DNA of 64,000 nucleotides. Origin: Hydractinia symbiolongicarpus. Its lineage: Eukaryota; Cnidaria; Hydrozoa; Anthoathecata; Hydractiniidae. The DNA lies in NCBI RefSeq assembly GCF_029227915.1, contig NC_079886.1, positions 26,018,501-26,082,500 of the forward strand, written 5' to 3'. The notes beneath the pieces are model-generated. The model saw nothing but the letters and a program-made list of their open reading frames with translations. It was not told the DNA's origin and ran no database searches. Below are positions 25,201 to 37,464 of the stretch, one piece after another; position 1 is the first letter of the stretch; every line of letters begins with the position of its first letter. Made by a program: the position numbers and the translations under genes.

Positions 25201-28200
25201 TTGGACTCCATGCAATCACATTCTTCTTAAATTGGCATGATTGCCGGTACTCAGCGATTTCACTGGGCGCTGTGGCAGTGCTTCATTTAAAAGTGTAGAT
25301 ATATTAGTCATTTTTTACTGTGGGACCAATCCTAGCCGTTATCGCACGCTGAAGAAATTGAGACAGATTCAAAAACTACATTTCATTGACTTTCTAACGG
25401 TATCAGTCCGTTTCTGTTACAACGATTGCGTCACATATTCGTACCAACATGTCTTTAGCGATATTTTTCTGATATTACTAGGTTGTATCGCTTTTAACAG
25501 TGAAACGATTGAGTGTGGGACTTAATTGAACTGATTTTGGACTTTAACTTTATAAGTGTGATAATTGAGAAAATTCAACTCCAAGAAATAACAATGTTCT
25601 GAATTTAACATGATTGCTAGAACTCAGCGATTACACTGGGGGCTGTGGTAGCGCTTCATTTAAAAATGCAGATAAATAAGTTATTTTTTACTGTAGGACC
25701 AATCCTAGCTGTTATCGTACGCTGAAGAAAAAGAGACAGTTTCAATAACTACATTTCATTGACTTTCTATCGGTATCAGTCCGTTTCAGTTACATGGGTT
25801 GCGTCACAAATTCGTACCAGCATATATTTATCGATATTTTTCTAATATTACTAGGTTGCCTCGCCTTAAACAGTGAAACAATTGACTGTGGGACTTAATT
25901 GAACTGATTTTGGACTGTGACCTGACAAATGTGATGAATGAGACAATTGGACTCCATGAAATAACATTCTTCTTGTACTCAGCGCTTAAACTGGGTGCTG
26001 CGGTAGCGCTTCATTTAAAAATGCAGATAAATAAGTCATTTTTTACTGTAGGACCAATGCTAGTTGTTATCGCACGCTGAAGAAGTAGAGACAGTTTCAA
26101 AAACTACATTTCATTTGTTTTCTAACGGTATCAGTCCGTTTCAGTTACAACGGTTGCGTCACATATTCTAACCAACATGTATTTAGCGATATTTTTCTGA
26201 TATTACTTGGTTGCATCGCTTTTAACAGTGAAACAATTGACTGTGGGACTTAATTGAACTGATTTAGGACTGTGACCTGACAAATGTGATGAATGAGAAA
26301 ATTGGACTCCATGAAATAACATTCTTCTTAAATTGGCATGATTGCCGGTACTCAGCGATTACACTGGGTGCTGTGGTAGCGCTTCATTTAAAAATGCAGA
26401 TAAATAAGTCATTTTTTACTGTAGGACCAATTCTAGCTGTTATCGCACGCTGAAGAAATAGAGACAGTTTCAAAAACTACATTTCATTTGTTTTCTAACG
26501 GTATCAGTCCGTTTCAGTTACAACGGTTGCGTCACATATTCGTACCAACATGTATTTAGCGATATTTTTCTGATGCTACTAGGTTGCATCGGTTTTAACA
26601 GTGAAACAATTGACTGTGGGACTTAATTGAACTGATTTTGGACTGTGACCTGACAAATGTGATGAATGAGACAATTGGACTCCATGAAATAACATTCTTC
26701 TTGTACTCAGCGATTAAACTGGGTGCTGCGGTAGCGCTTCATTTAAAAATGCAGATAAATAAGTCATTTTTTACTGTAGGACCAATCCTAGCGGTTATCG
26801 CACGCTGAAGGAATTGAGACAGTTTCAAAAACTACATTTCATTGACTTTCTTACGGTGTCAACCCGTTTCAGTTACAATAGTTGCGTCACATTTTCGTAC
26901 CAACATGTATTTAGCGATATTTTTCTGATATTACTAGCTTGTATCGCTTTTAACAGTGAAACGATTGACTGTGGGACTTTCTTGAACTGATTTTGGACTT
27001 TAACTTTATAAGTGTGATAATTGAGACAATTGGACTCCGAGAAATAACAATGTTCTGAATTTGAAATGATTGCTAGAACACAGCAATTACACTGGGCGTT
27101 GTGGTAGCGCTTCATTTAAAAATGCAGATAAATAAGTCATTTTTTACTGTATAACCAATCCTAGCCGTTATCGCACGCTGAAGAAATAGAGACAGTTTCG
27201 ATAACTACATTTCGTTGACTTTCTAACGGTATCAGTCCGTTTATGTTACAACGATTGCGTCACATATTCGTACCAACATGTCTTTAGCGATATTTTTCTG
27301 ATATTACTAGGTTGTATCGCTTTTAACAGTGAAACGATTGAGTGTGGGACTTAATTGAACTGATTTTGGACTTTAACTTTATAAGTGTGATAATTGAGAA
27401 AATTCAACTCCAAGAAATAACAATGTTCTGAATTTAACATGATTGCTAGAACTCAGCGATTACACTGGGGGCTGTGGTAGCGCTTCATTTAAAAATGCAG
27501 ATAAATAAGTCATTTTTTACTGTATAACCAATCCTAGCCGTTATCGCACGCTGAAGAAATAGAGACAGTTTCAATAACTACATTTCGTTGACTTTCTAAC
27601 GGTATCAGTCCGCTTCAGTTACAACGTTTGCGTCACTTATTCGTACCAACATTTATTTAGCGATATTTTTCTGATATTACTAGGTTGCATCGCTTTTAAC
27701 AGTGAAACGATTGACTGTGGGACTTAATTGAACTGATTCTGGACTGTGAGCTTACCAATGTGATGAATGAGACAATTGGACTCCATGCAATAACATTCTT
27801 CTTAAATTGGCATGATTGACGGAACTCAGCGAGTACACTGGGCGCTGTGGTAGTGCTTCATTTAAAAATGTAGATATGTAAGTCATTTTTTACTGTGGGA
27901 CCAATCCTAGCTGTTATCGTACGCTGAAGAAAAAGAGACAGTTTCAATAACTACATTTCATTGACTTTTGTAACGGTATCAGTCCGTTTCTGTTACAACG
28001 GTTGCGTCACATATTCGTACCAACATGTGTTTAGTGATATTTTTCTGAAATTACTAGGTTGTATCGCTTTTAACAGTGAAACGATTGACTGTGGGGCTTA
28101 ATTGAACTGATTTTGGACTTTAACTTTATAAGTGTGATAATTGAGACAATTGGACTCCAAGAAATAACAATGTTCTGAATTTGAAATGATTGCTAGAACA

Positions 28201-31200
28201 CAGAAATTACACTGGGCGTTGTGGTAGCGCTTCATTTAAAAATGCAGATAAATAAGTCATTTTTTACTGTATAACCTATCCTAGCCGTTATCGCACGCTG
28301 AAGAAATAGAGACAGTTTCAATAACTACATTTCGTTGACTTTCTAACGGTATCAGTCTGCTTCAGTTACAACGTTTGCGTCACTTATTCGTACCAACATT
28401 TATTTAGCGATATTTTTCTGATATTACTAGGTTGCATCGCTTTTAACAGTGAAACGATTGACTGTAGGACTTACTTGAACTGATTTTGGACTTTAACTTT
28501 ATAAATGTGATAATTGAAACAATTGGACTCCATGCAATCACATTCTTCTTAAATTGGCATGATTGACGGAACTCAGCGAGTACACTGGGCGCTGTGGTAG
28601 TGCTTCATTTAAAAATGTAGATATGTAAGTCATTTTTTACTGTGGGACCAATCCTAGCCGTCATCGCACGCTGAAGAAATTGAGACAGTTTCAAAAACTA
28701 CATTTCTTTGACTTTCTAACGGTGTCAGCCGGTTTGAGTTACAACAGTTGGGTCAGATTTTCGTACCAACATGTATTTAGCGATAATTTTCTGATATTAC
28801 TAGGTTGCATCGCTTTTAACAGTGAAACGATTGACTGTGGGATTTAATTGAACTGATTTTGGACTGTGACCTTACAAATGTGATGAATGAGACAATTGGA
28901 CTCCATGAATTAACATTCTTCTCAAATTGTCATGATTGACGGAACTCAGCGATTACACTGGGCGCTGTGGTACCGCTTCATTTAATAATGTAGATAAATA
29001 AGTCACTTTTTACTGTGGGTCCAATCCTACCCGTTATCGCACGCTGAAGAAATTGAGACAGTTTCTAAAACTACATTTCATTGACTTTCTAACGGTATCA
29101 GTCCGTTTCAGTTAAAACGGTTGCGTCACATATTCGTACCAACATATATTTATCGATATTTTTCTGATATTAGTAGGTTGCCTCGCCTTAAACAGTGAAA
29201 GGATTGACTGTGGGACTTAATTGAACTGATTTTGGACTTTAACTTTATAAGTGTGATAATTGAGACAATTGGACTCCAAGAAATAAAAATGTTCTGAATT
29301 TGACATGATTGCTAGAACTCAGCGATTACACTGGGCGCTGTGGTAGCGCTTCATTTAAAAATGCAGATAAATAAGTCATTTTTTACTATAGGATCAATCC
29401 TAGCTGTTATCGCACGCTGAAGAAATAGAGACAGTTTCAAAAACTACATTTCATTGACTTTCTAACGGTATCAGTCCGTTTCAGTTACAACGGTTGCGTC
29501 ACATATTCGTACCAACATATATTTATCGATATTTTTCTGATATTACTAGGTTGCCTCGCCTTAAACAGTGAAACGATTGACTGTGGGACTTACTTGAACT
29601 GATTTTGGACTTTAACTTTATAAATGTGATAATTGAAACAATTGGACTCCATGCAATCACATTCTTCTTAAATTGGCATGATTACCGGTACTCAGCGATT
29701 TCACTGGGCGCTGTGGTAGTGCTTCATTTAAAAATGTAGATATGTAAGTCATTTTTTACTGTGGGACCAATCCTAGCTGTTATCGTACGCTGAAGAAAAA
29801 GAGACAGTTTCAATAACTACATTTCATTGACTTTTGTAACGGTATCAGTCCGTTTCTGTTACAACGGTTGCGTCACATATTCGTACCAACATGTGTTTAG
29901 TGATATTTTTCTGAAATTACTAGGTTGTATCGCTTTTAACAGTGAAACGATTGACTGTGGGGCTTAATTGAACTGATTTTGGACTTTAACTTTATAAGTG
30001 TGATAATTGAGACAATTGGACTCCAAGAAATAACAATGTTCTGAATTTGAAATGATTGCTAGAACACAGAAATTACACTGGGCGTTGTGGTAGCGCTTCA
30101 TTTAAAAATGCAGATAAATAAGTCATTTTTTACTGTATAACCTATCCTAGCCGTTATCGCACGCTGAAGAAATAGAGACAGTTTCAATAACTACATTTCG
30201 TTGACTTTCTAACGGTATCAGTCTGCTTCAGTTACAACGTTTGCGTCACTTATTCGTACCAACATTTATTTAGCGATATTTTTCTGATATTACTAGGTTG
30301 CATCGCTTTTAACAGTGAAACGATTGACTGTAGGACTTACTTGAACTGATTTTGGACTTTAACTTTATAAATGTGATAATTGAAACAATTGGACTCCATG
30401 CAATCACATTCTTCTTAAATTGGCATGATTGACGGAACTCAGCGAGTACACTGGGCGCTGTGGTAGTGCTTCATTTAAAAATGTAGATATGTAAGTCATT
30501 TTTTACTGTGGGACCAATCCTAGCCGTCATCGCACGCTGAAGAAATTGAGACAGTTTCAAAAACTACATTTCTTTGACTTTCTAACGGTGTCAGCCGGTT
30601 TGAGTTACAACAGTTGGGTCAGATTTTCGTACCAACATGTATTTAGCGATAATTTTCTGATATTACTAGGTTGCATCGCTTTTAACAGTGAAACGATTGA
30701 CTGTGGGATTTAATTGAACTGATTTTGGACTGTGACCTTACAAATGTGATGAATGAGACAATTGGACTCCATGAATTAACATTCTTCTCAAATTGTCATG
30801 ATTGACGGAACTCAGCGATTACACTGGGCGCTGTGGTACCGCTTCATTTAATAATGTAGATAAATAAGTCACTTTTTACTGTGGGTCCAATCCTACCCGT
30901 TATCGCACGCTGAAGAAATTGAGACAGTTTCTAAAACTACATTTCATTGACTTTCTAACGGTATCAGTCCGTTTCAGTTACAACGGTTGCGTCACATATT
31001 CGTACCAACATATATTTATCGATATTTTTCTGATATTAGTAGGTTGCCTCGCCTTAAACAGTGAAAGGATTGACTGTGGGACTTAATTGAACTGATTTTG
31101 GACTTTAACTTTATAAGTGTGATAATTGAGACAATTGGACTCCAAGAAATAAAAATGTTCTGAATTTGACATGATTGCTAGAACTCAGCGATTACACTGG

Positions 31201-34200
31201 GCGCTGTGGTAGCGCTTCATTTAAAAATGCAGATAAATAAGTCATTTTTTACTATAGGATCAATCCTAGCTGTTATCGCACGCTGAAGAAATAGAGACAG
31301 TTTCAAAAACTACATTTCATTGACTTTCTAACGGTATCAGTCCGTTTCAGTTACAACGGTTGCGTCACATATTCGTACCAACATATATTTATCGATATTT
31401 TTCTGATATTACTAGGTTGCCTCGCCTTAAACAGTGAAACGATTGACTGTGGGACTTACTTGAACTGATTTTGGACTTTAACTTTATAAATGTGATAATT
31501 GAAACAATTGGACTCCATGCAATCACATTCTTCTTAAATTGGCATGATTACCGGTACTCAGCGATTTCACTGGGCGCTGTGGCAGTGCTTCATTTAAAAG
31601 TGTAGATATATTAGTCATTTTTTACTGTGGGACTAATCCTAGCCGTTATCGCACGCTGAAGAAATTGAGACAGTTTCAAAAACTACATTTCATTGACTTT
31701 CTAACGGTATCAGTCCGTTTCTGTTACAACGATTGCGTCACATATTCGTACCAACATGTCTTTAGCGATATTTTTCTGATATTACTAGGTTGTATCGCTT
31801 TTAACAGTGAAACGGTTGAGTGTGGGACTTAATTGAACTGATTTTGGACTTTAACTTTATAAGTGTGATAATTGAGAAAATTCAACTCCAAGAAATAACA
31901 ATGTTCTGAATTTAACATGATTGCTAGAACTCAGCGATTACACTGGGGGCTGTGGTAGCGCTTCATTTAAAAATGCAGATAAATAAGTCATTTTTTACTG
32001 TAGGACCAATCCTAGTTGTTATCGCACGCTGAAGAAGTAGAGACAGTTTCAAAAACTACATTTCATTTGTTTTCTAACGGTATCAGTCCGTTTCAGTTAC
32101 AACGGTTGCGTCACATATTCTAACCAACATGTATTTAGCGATATTTTTCTGATATTACTTGGTTGCATCGCTTTTAACAGTGAAACAATTGACTGTGGGA
32201 CTTAATTGAACTGATTTTGGACTGTGACCTGACAAATGTGATGAATGAGAAATTTGGACTCCATGAAATAACATTCTTCTTAAATTGGCATGATTGCCGG
32301 TACTCAGCGATTACACTGGGTGCTGTGGTAGCGCTTCATTTAAAAATGCAGATAAATAAGTCATTTTTTACTGTAGGACCAATCCTAGCTGTTATCGCAC
32401 GCTGAAGAAATAGAGACAGTTTCAAAAACTACATTTCATTTGTTTTCTAACGGTATCAGTCCGTTTCAGTTACAACGGTTGCGTCACATATTCGTACCAA
32501 CATGTATTTAGCGATATTTTTCTGATACTACTAGGTTGCATCGGTTTTAACAGTGAAACAATTGACTGTGGGACTTAATTGAACTGATTTTGGACTGTGA
32601 CCTGACAAATGTGATGAATGAGACAATTGGACTCCATGAAATAACATTCTTTTTGTACTCAGCGATTAAACTGGGTGCTGCGGTAGCGCTTCATTTAAAA
32701 ATGCAGATAAATAAGTCATTTTTTACTGTAGGACAACTCCTAGCCGTTATCACACGCTGAAAAAATAGAGACTGTTTCAAAAACTATATTTCATTGACTT
32801 TATAATGGTATCAGTCCGTTTCAGTTACAACGGTTGCGTCACATATGCGTACCAACATGTATTTAGCGATATTTTTCTGATATTACTAGGTTGTATCGCT
32901 TTTAACAGTGAAACGATTGACTGTGGGACTTACTTGAACTGATTTTGGACTTTAACTTTATAAATGTGATAATTGAGACAATTGGAATCCATGCAATAAC
33001 ATTCTTCTTAAATTGGTATGATTGTCGGGACTCAGTGATTACACTGGGCGCTGTGGTAGCGCTTCATTTAAAAATGTAGATAAATAAGTCATTTTTTACT
33101 GTAGGACAAATCCTAGCCGTTATCGCACGCTGAAGAAATACACGCATTTTAAAAAACTACATTTCATTGACTTTCTAATGGTATCAGTCCGTTTCAGTTA
33201 CAACGGTTGCGTCACATATTCGTACCAACATGTATTTAGCGATATTTTTCTGATATTACTAGGTTGTATCGCTTTTAACAGTGAAACGATTGACTGTGGG
33301 ACTTACTTGAACTGATTTTGGACTTTAACTTTATAAATGTGATAATTGAGACAATTGGAATCCATGCAATAACATTCTTCTTAAATAGTCATGATTGCCG
33401 GTACTCAGCGATTGCACTGGGCGTTGTGGTAGCGCTTCATTTAAAAATGTAGATATATAAATCCTCTTTTAATGTTGGACCAATCCTAGCCGTTATCGCA
33501 CGCTGAAGAAATTGAGACAGTTTTAAAAACTACATTTCATTGACTTTCAAACGGTATCAGTCCGTTTCTGTTATAACGGTTGCGTCACATATTCGTACCA
33601 ACATGTGTTTAGCGATATTTTTCTGATATTACTAGGTTGTATCGCTTTTAACAGTGAAACGATTGACTGTGAGACTTAATTGAACTGATTTTGGACGTTA
33701 ACTTTATAAATGTGATTATTGCGACAATTGGACTCCAAGAAGTAACAATGTTCTGAATTTGACATGATTGCTAGAACTCAGCGATTACACTGGACGCTGT
33801 GGTAGCGCTTCATTTAAAAATGCAGATAAATGAGTCATTTTTTACTGTAGGACCAATCCTAGCCGTTATTGCACGCTGAAGATATTGAGACAGTTTCAAA
33901 AACTACATTTCATTGACTTTCTAACGGTGTGAGCCCGTTTGAGTTACAACAGTTGGGTCACATTTTCGTACCAACATGTATTTAGCGTAAATATTTCTGA
34001 TATTACTAGGTTGCATCGCTTTTAACAGTGAAACGATTGACTGTGGGACTTACTTGAACTGATTGTGGACTTTAACTTTATAAATGTGATAATTGAGACA
34101 ATTGGACTCCATGCAATAACATTCTTCTTAAATTGTTAAGATTGACGGAACTCAGCGATTACACTGGGCGCTGTGGTAGCGCTTCATTTAAAAATGTAGA

Positions 34201-35279
34201 TATATAAGTCATTTTTTACTGTGGGACCAATCCTAGCCGTTATCGCACGCTGAAGAAGTACAGACAGGTTCAAAAACTACATTTCGTTGACTTTCTAACG
34301 GTATCAGTCCGTTTCTGTTACAACGGTTGCGTCACATATTCGTACCAACACGTATTTAGCGATAATTCTCAGATATTACTAGATTGCATCGCTTTTAACA
34401 GTGAAACGATTGAATGTGGGACTTAATTGAACTGATTTTGGACTTTAACTTTATCAATGCAATAATTGAGAGAATTGAACTCCAAGAAATAAAATTATTC
34501 TGAATTTGACATGACTGCTAGAACTCGGGGATTACACTGGGCGCTGTGGTAGCGCTTCATTTAAAAATGTAGATAAATCAGTCATTTTTTACTGTGGGAC
34601 CAATCCTAGCCGTTATCGCACGCTGAAGAAATAGAGACAGTTTCAAAAACTACATTTCATTGACTTTCTAACGGTGTCAGCCTGTTTGAGTTACAACAGT
34701 TTGGTCACATTTTTGTACCAACATATATTTATCGATATTTTTCTGATATTACTAGGTTGCATCGCTTTTAACAGTGAAACAATTGACTGTGGGACTTAAT
34801 TGAACTGATTTTGGACTGTGACCTGACAAATATGATGATAAGAAAATTGGACTCCAAGAAGTAACATTCTTCTTAAATTGGCATGATTGCCGGTACTCAG
34901 CGATTACACTGGGTGCTGTGGTAGCGCTTCATTTAAAAATGCAGATAAATAAGTCATTTTTTACTGTAGGACCAATCCTAGCTGTTATCGCACGCTGAAG
35001 GAATAGAGACAGTTTCAAAAACTACATTTCATTTGTTTTCTAACGGTTTCAGTCCGTTTCAGTTACAACGGTTGCGTCACATATTCGTACCAACATTTAT
35101 TTAGCGCTATTTTTCTGATATTACTAGGTTGCATCGCTTTTAACAGTGAAACGATTGACTGTGGGATTTACTTGAACTGATTTTGGACTTTAACTTTATA
35201 AATGTGATAATTGAGACAAATGGACTCCATGCAATAACAATCTTCTTAAATTGGCATGATTGACGGAACTCAGCGATTA

Positions 35280-35538
35280 CACTGGGCGCTGTGGTAGCGC
35301 TTCATTTAAAAATGTAGATATATAAGTCATTTTTTACTGTGGGACCAAGCCTAGCCGTTATCGCACGCTGAAGAAATACAGACAGTTTCAAATACTACAT
35401 TTCGTTGACTTTCTAACGGTATCAGTCCGTTTCTGTTACAACGGTTGCGTCACATATTCGTACCAACATGTATTTAGCGATATTTTTCTGATATTACTAG
35501 ATTGCATCGCTTTTAACAGTGAAACAATGTGATGAAAA
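35280..35538 (+). repeat. Truncated monomer (about 258 bp)
   Basis: The unit runs normally to 'cagtgaaac', then 'aatgtgatga' leads directly into 'aaaactgggcgctg' at 35524-35545. About 115 bp of the linker is missing. The residue 'aatgtgatga' matches a class-B linker, so the gap is best read as two deletions flanking that remnant. It lies about 340 bp from the transposon insertion. Confidence 0.8.
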
Positions 35539-35876
35539 ACTGGGCGCTGTGGTAGCGCTTCATTTAAAAATGTAGATATATAAGTCAATTTTTACTGTGT
35601 GACCACTCCTAGCCGCTATCGCACGCCGAAGAAGTTGAGGCATTTTCGAAAACTACATTTCATTGACTTTCTAACGGTATCAGTCCGTTTCAGTTACAAC
35701 GCTTGGGTCACATTTTCGTACCAACATGTATTTAGCGATATCTTTCTGATATTACTAGGTTGCATCGCTTTTAACAGTGAAACAATTGACTGTGGGACTT
35801 AATTGAACTGATTTTGGACTGTGACTTGACAAATTTGATGAATGAGAAAATTGGACTCCATGAAATAACATTCTTC

Positions 35877-35880
35877 TTAA
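35877..35880. repeat. TTAA target-site duplication, left copy
   Basis: TTAA directly precedes the left inverted repeat and is matched by TTAA at 38384-38387. The uninterrupted satellite has a single TTAA at this point ('cttcttaaattgg'). Confidence 0.93.
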
Positions 35881-35899
35881 AGGTACTGTCCGATTAAAA
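35881..35899 (+). repeat. Left terminal inverted repeat, outer transposon
   Basis: AGGTACTGTCCGATTAAAA, the exact reverse complement of 38365-38383. The match stops after 19 bp. Confidence 0.95.
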
Positions 35900-36390
35900 C
35901 ACAATATCTTTTCTTTTGTTTTATTAAGTATCAAAAATAACGAAGATTGCACTCTTAAACAACAAAGATTTATCCAATACTTAGCACCATCGTTTGTTTG
36001 TTTTGATCTTGCTGCACTAGCCTACCATCTTCACAAACTTTCGAACGCGGCAAAAGGACTGGGCCAATTCATTATTCAGCACATTTTTGCTTGTGACGTA
36101 GTTACCTGGCTTCTTATTAGGCGAACCCCCCGACTTGCGCATCGAACGACCAAATGTTTATTTATAATATTTTTCCTTTGTTTAAAAAAGTTCTTTATAA
36201 AGATAGCAATGAATGAAAATAATTCGCAGGTTCTAGGATTTCAATTCGAGCCGGAAAGAACAGCGAATGATGAGCTAGTTCCGACTTTTCAAGACGTAGA
36301 CGAACATAACATTGGAAACCTTGTTGCTCCTACTCCTAAATGTGAGAGGATGCCCTCAGAAGTGTAGAATGTTTTTGCTGTCACGAGACA

Positions 36391-36396
36391 GACTCT
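36391..36396. repeat. 6-bp target-site duplication of the nested element, left copy
   Basis: GACTCT directly before the left inverted repeat, repeated at 37362-37367. In the pseudogene frame it encodes Asp-Ser. Confidence 0.85.
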
Positions 36397-36411
36397 CAGT
36401 CTTTTTCAGGA
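36397..36411 (+). repeat. Left terminal inverted repeat, nested element
   Basis: CAGTCTTTTTCAGGA matches the reverse complement of 37347-37361 (CAGTCTTTTTCCGGA) at 14 of 15 positions. Confidence 0.88.
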
Positions 36412-36423
36412 ATATTTGAGTAG

Positions 36424-36500
36424 GTGTGCGATGATTCGCAGCACGTGTAAATCAAGTAACGCGTGCGATGTAAAACGCACGTGCAAAGAATGTTACGCCT
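36424..36500. repeat. Subterminal palindromic motif cluster, left side of nested element
   Basis: GC-rich stretch in an AT-rich element. It holds an imperfect inverted repeat (GTGTGCGA / TCGCAGCAC, 36424-36444), a CGTGCG / CGCACG pair around 36461-36481, and a CCTGCGAT copy near 36497. The same TGCGAT core recurs at the other end (37270-37343). Confidence 0.65.
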
Positions 36501-37269
36501 GCGATACGGGCTCCGAGGTTATTATTGTTGCGCATTCATTTTGCGGTAGAAAAGTGGGGGACGTTTTAAATCGTGAACCCCCAACACGATGATCGAGCGT
36601 CTACTGGTATAGCGACTCTCTCAATCTTAACTTCCTTTTCTACATGTCCGAAATAGTATGCATGACTATACTGTCATTTTTATATTTATTGTTTATTTTT
36701 CACAAGCAAATAGGCAAAAATATGCTTTGTTTTCAAATTAAAAAAAATCTTTATCCACGTTGCTTAAATAAAACTTCAAAATTCATTCAAAAAGTTCAGC
36801 TACACTTTAACAAAATTTTTACAGAAAAAAATTTATACCGCCCATGGGTTTCGGTTTTACAGGCATAAAGAAAAAATCCATTAAATTCGGACCTGCTATG
36901 GTTTCCAATTATTTTGTCAAATGAAGAAATTATCTACAATTAAATCCATGATAAAATGTCTATTCCGCCTGTAAGTGCAGTTTTGCAGACTTGCTTCATC
37001 CGTGCTCCGTCGGCGTTCACCTCCGCATTAGTTAAGAACCGCATGGCTGGATTTCTTGTGTAAGACCTGGTTACCAACGACGAAGGGGCCAGGCAAAAGA
37101 GATTTATGTCTACGTAGTTCTTTTAACTAAGTCAGGAGTCGGTGAATTAGCTAGGATGGTCAGGTTGGCTATGAATAGGCTTGCTCGTGGATTAAAAGGA
37201 CCAGGACTATTCAATAATTTCTGAGATCTTTGGATTTTATAGGTTGATTTTGAAAACTCAATATTTATT

Positions 37270-37301
37270 TTTCAGGCGTGCGATTAATCACACGCCTGAA
37301 A
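37270..37301. repeat. Perfect 11-bp stem inverted repeat, right subterminal region
   Basis: TTTCAGGCGTG (37270-37280) and CACGCCTGAAA (37291-37301) are exact inverted copies around a 10-bp spacer, so the strand could form a hairpin. It belongs to the TGCGAT-rich subterminal region of the nested element. Confidence 0.85.
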
Positions 37302-37327
37302 CGATTTAGGCGTGTGCCAAGGCGTGC

Positions 37328-37343
37328 GCGTGCGATCGCACGC
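37328..37343. repeat. 16-bp perfect palindrome GCGTGCGATCGCACGC
   Basis: A self-complementary 16-mer four bases inside the right inverted repeat of the nested element. It fuses two head-to-head copies of the subterminal GCGTGCGAT motif, so it is a plausible dimeric protein-binding site. Confidence 0.85.
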
Positions 37344-37346
37344 CTC

Positions 37347-37361
37347 TCCGGAAAAAGACTG
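37347..37361 (-). repeat. Right terminal inverted repeat, nested element
   Basis: TCCGGAAAAAGACTG, the inverted partner of 36397-36411, immediately followed by the GACTCT duplication. Confidence 0.88.
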
Positions 37362-37367
37362 GACTCT
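37362..37367. repeat. 6-bp target-site duplication of the nested element, right copy
   Basis: GACTCT after the right inverted repeat, matching 36391-36396. Confidence 0.85.
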
Positions 37368-37389
37368 ATTAAATATTTTCATTTACATG

Positions 37390-37464
37390 GTATAAAAGTT
37401 TCTACTCCTTCATGAGTAATTCTTAGATGCGAGTGTGATTGAGTAACATTGTAATATTTTTCAG
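37390..37464 (+). other. Probable 75-bp GT-AG intron in the P2X7-like pseudogene
   Basis: The donor GTATAA (37390) follows '...CAT TTA CAT G', and the acceptor 'atatttttcag' ends at 37464. Reading straight through the segment meets several in-frame stops. Joining 37389 to 37465 gives the codon GAT and continues into the KCITEH motif in the same frame as the upstream CCHE motif. Length and pyrimidine-rich acceptor are typical of short invertebrate introns. Splicing is inferred, not shown. Confidence 0.7.

Larger units (their letters stand above)
1..35880 (+). repeat. Satellite DNA array, left arm (373-bp monomer)
   Basis: Head-to-tail tandem copies of one AT-rich unit fill this arm with no other sequence. 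Counting from the landmark 'cactggg' gives exact 373-bp steps at 348, 721, 1094 and 1467. All copies have the same orientation. Each contains, in order, the dyad region 'gggcgctgtggtagcgc', an 'actgtgggaccaatcc' segment, 'gaagaaattgagacag', 'cgtaccaacatgtattta' (one of the least variable stretches) and 'gattgactgtgggactt'. Copies differ by scattered substitutions and a few indels, and variants recur at multi-monomer spacings. Such arrays are typical of centromeric or pericentromeric heterochromatin; that location is inferred here. I see no protein gene in this arm. Confidence 0.97.
25200..35880 (+). repeat. Satellite block IV, with a 1866-bp 5-mer tandem duplication
   Basis: Units at 27838-29703 are followed directly by a near-identical copy at 29704-31569. 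The only difference I noticed is 'gttaaaacgg' near 29113 versus 'gttacaacgg' near 30979. Other markers are 'caacatgtctttagcg' (25441, 27281, 31751), 'catttgttttctaacgg', and an 18-bp deletion giving 'cttcttgtactcagcg' or 'ctttttgtactcagcg' (about 25970, 26700 and 32650). The last complete unit before the transposon, near 35280-35538, is only about 258 bp long. Confidence 0.87.
36397..37361. mobile_element. Nested non-autonomous DNA transposon, 965 bp
   Basis: Bounded by 15-bp inverted repeats with one mismatch (CAGTCTTTTTCAGGA and TCCGGAAAAAGACTG) and by a GACTCT direct duplication. It lies inside the P2X7-like pseudogene, and removing it with one GACTCT restores the reading frame across the junction, which fixes its limits. 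Both subterminal regions are rich in a TGCGAT / ATCGCA motif and in short palindromes, like transposase-binding regions of many DNA transposons. The middle is AT-rich and shows no transposase; its longest ATG frame (36644-36868, 74 codons) resembles nothing I know. The CAG termini resemble hAT ends, but hAT elements duplicate 8 bp, not 6, so the superfamily is open. Confidence 0.85.

Noticed and set aside
35755-35952. A minus-strand frame crossing the left end of the transposon
   Set aside because: It joins satellite and transposon sequence by chance across the insertion junction.
36644-36868. A 74-codon ATG frame inside the nested transposon
   Set aside because: It is AT-driven (rich in Lys, Asn, Phe, Leu), resembles no transposase or other family I know, and lies in the variable middle of a non-autonomous element. 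Chance is the simpler reading.
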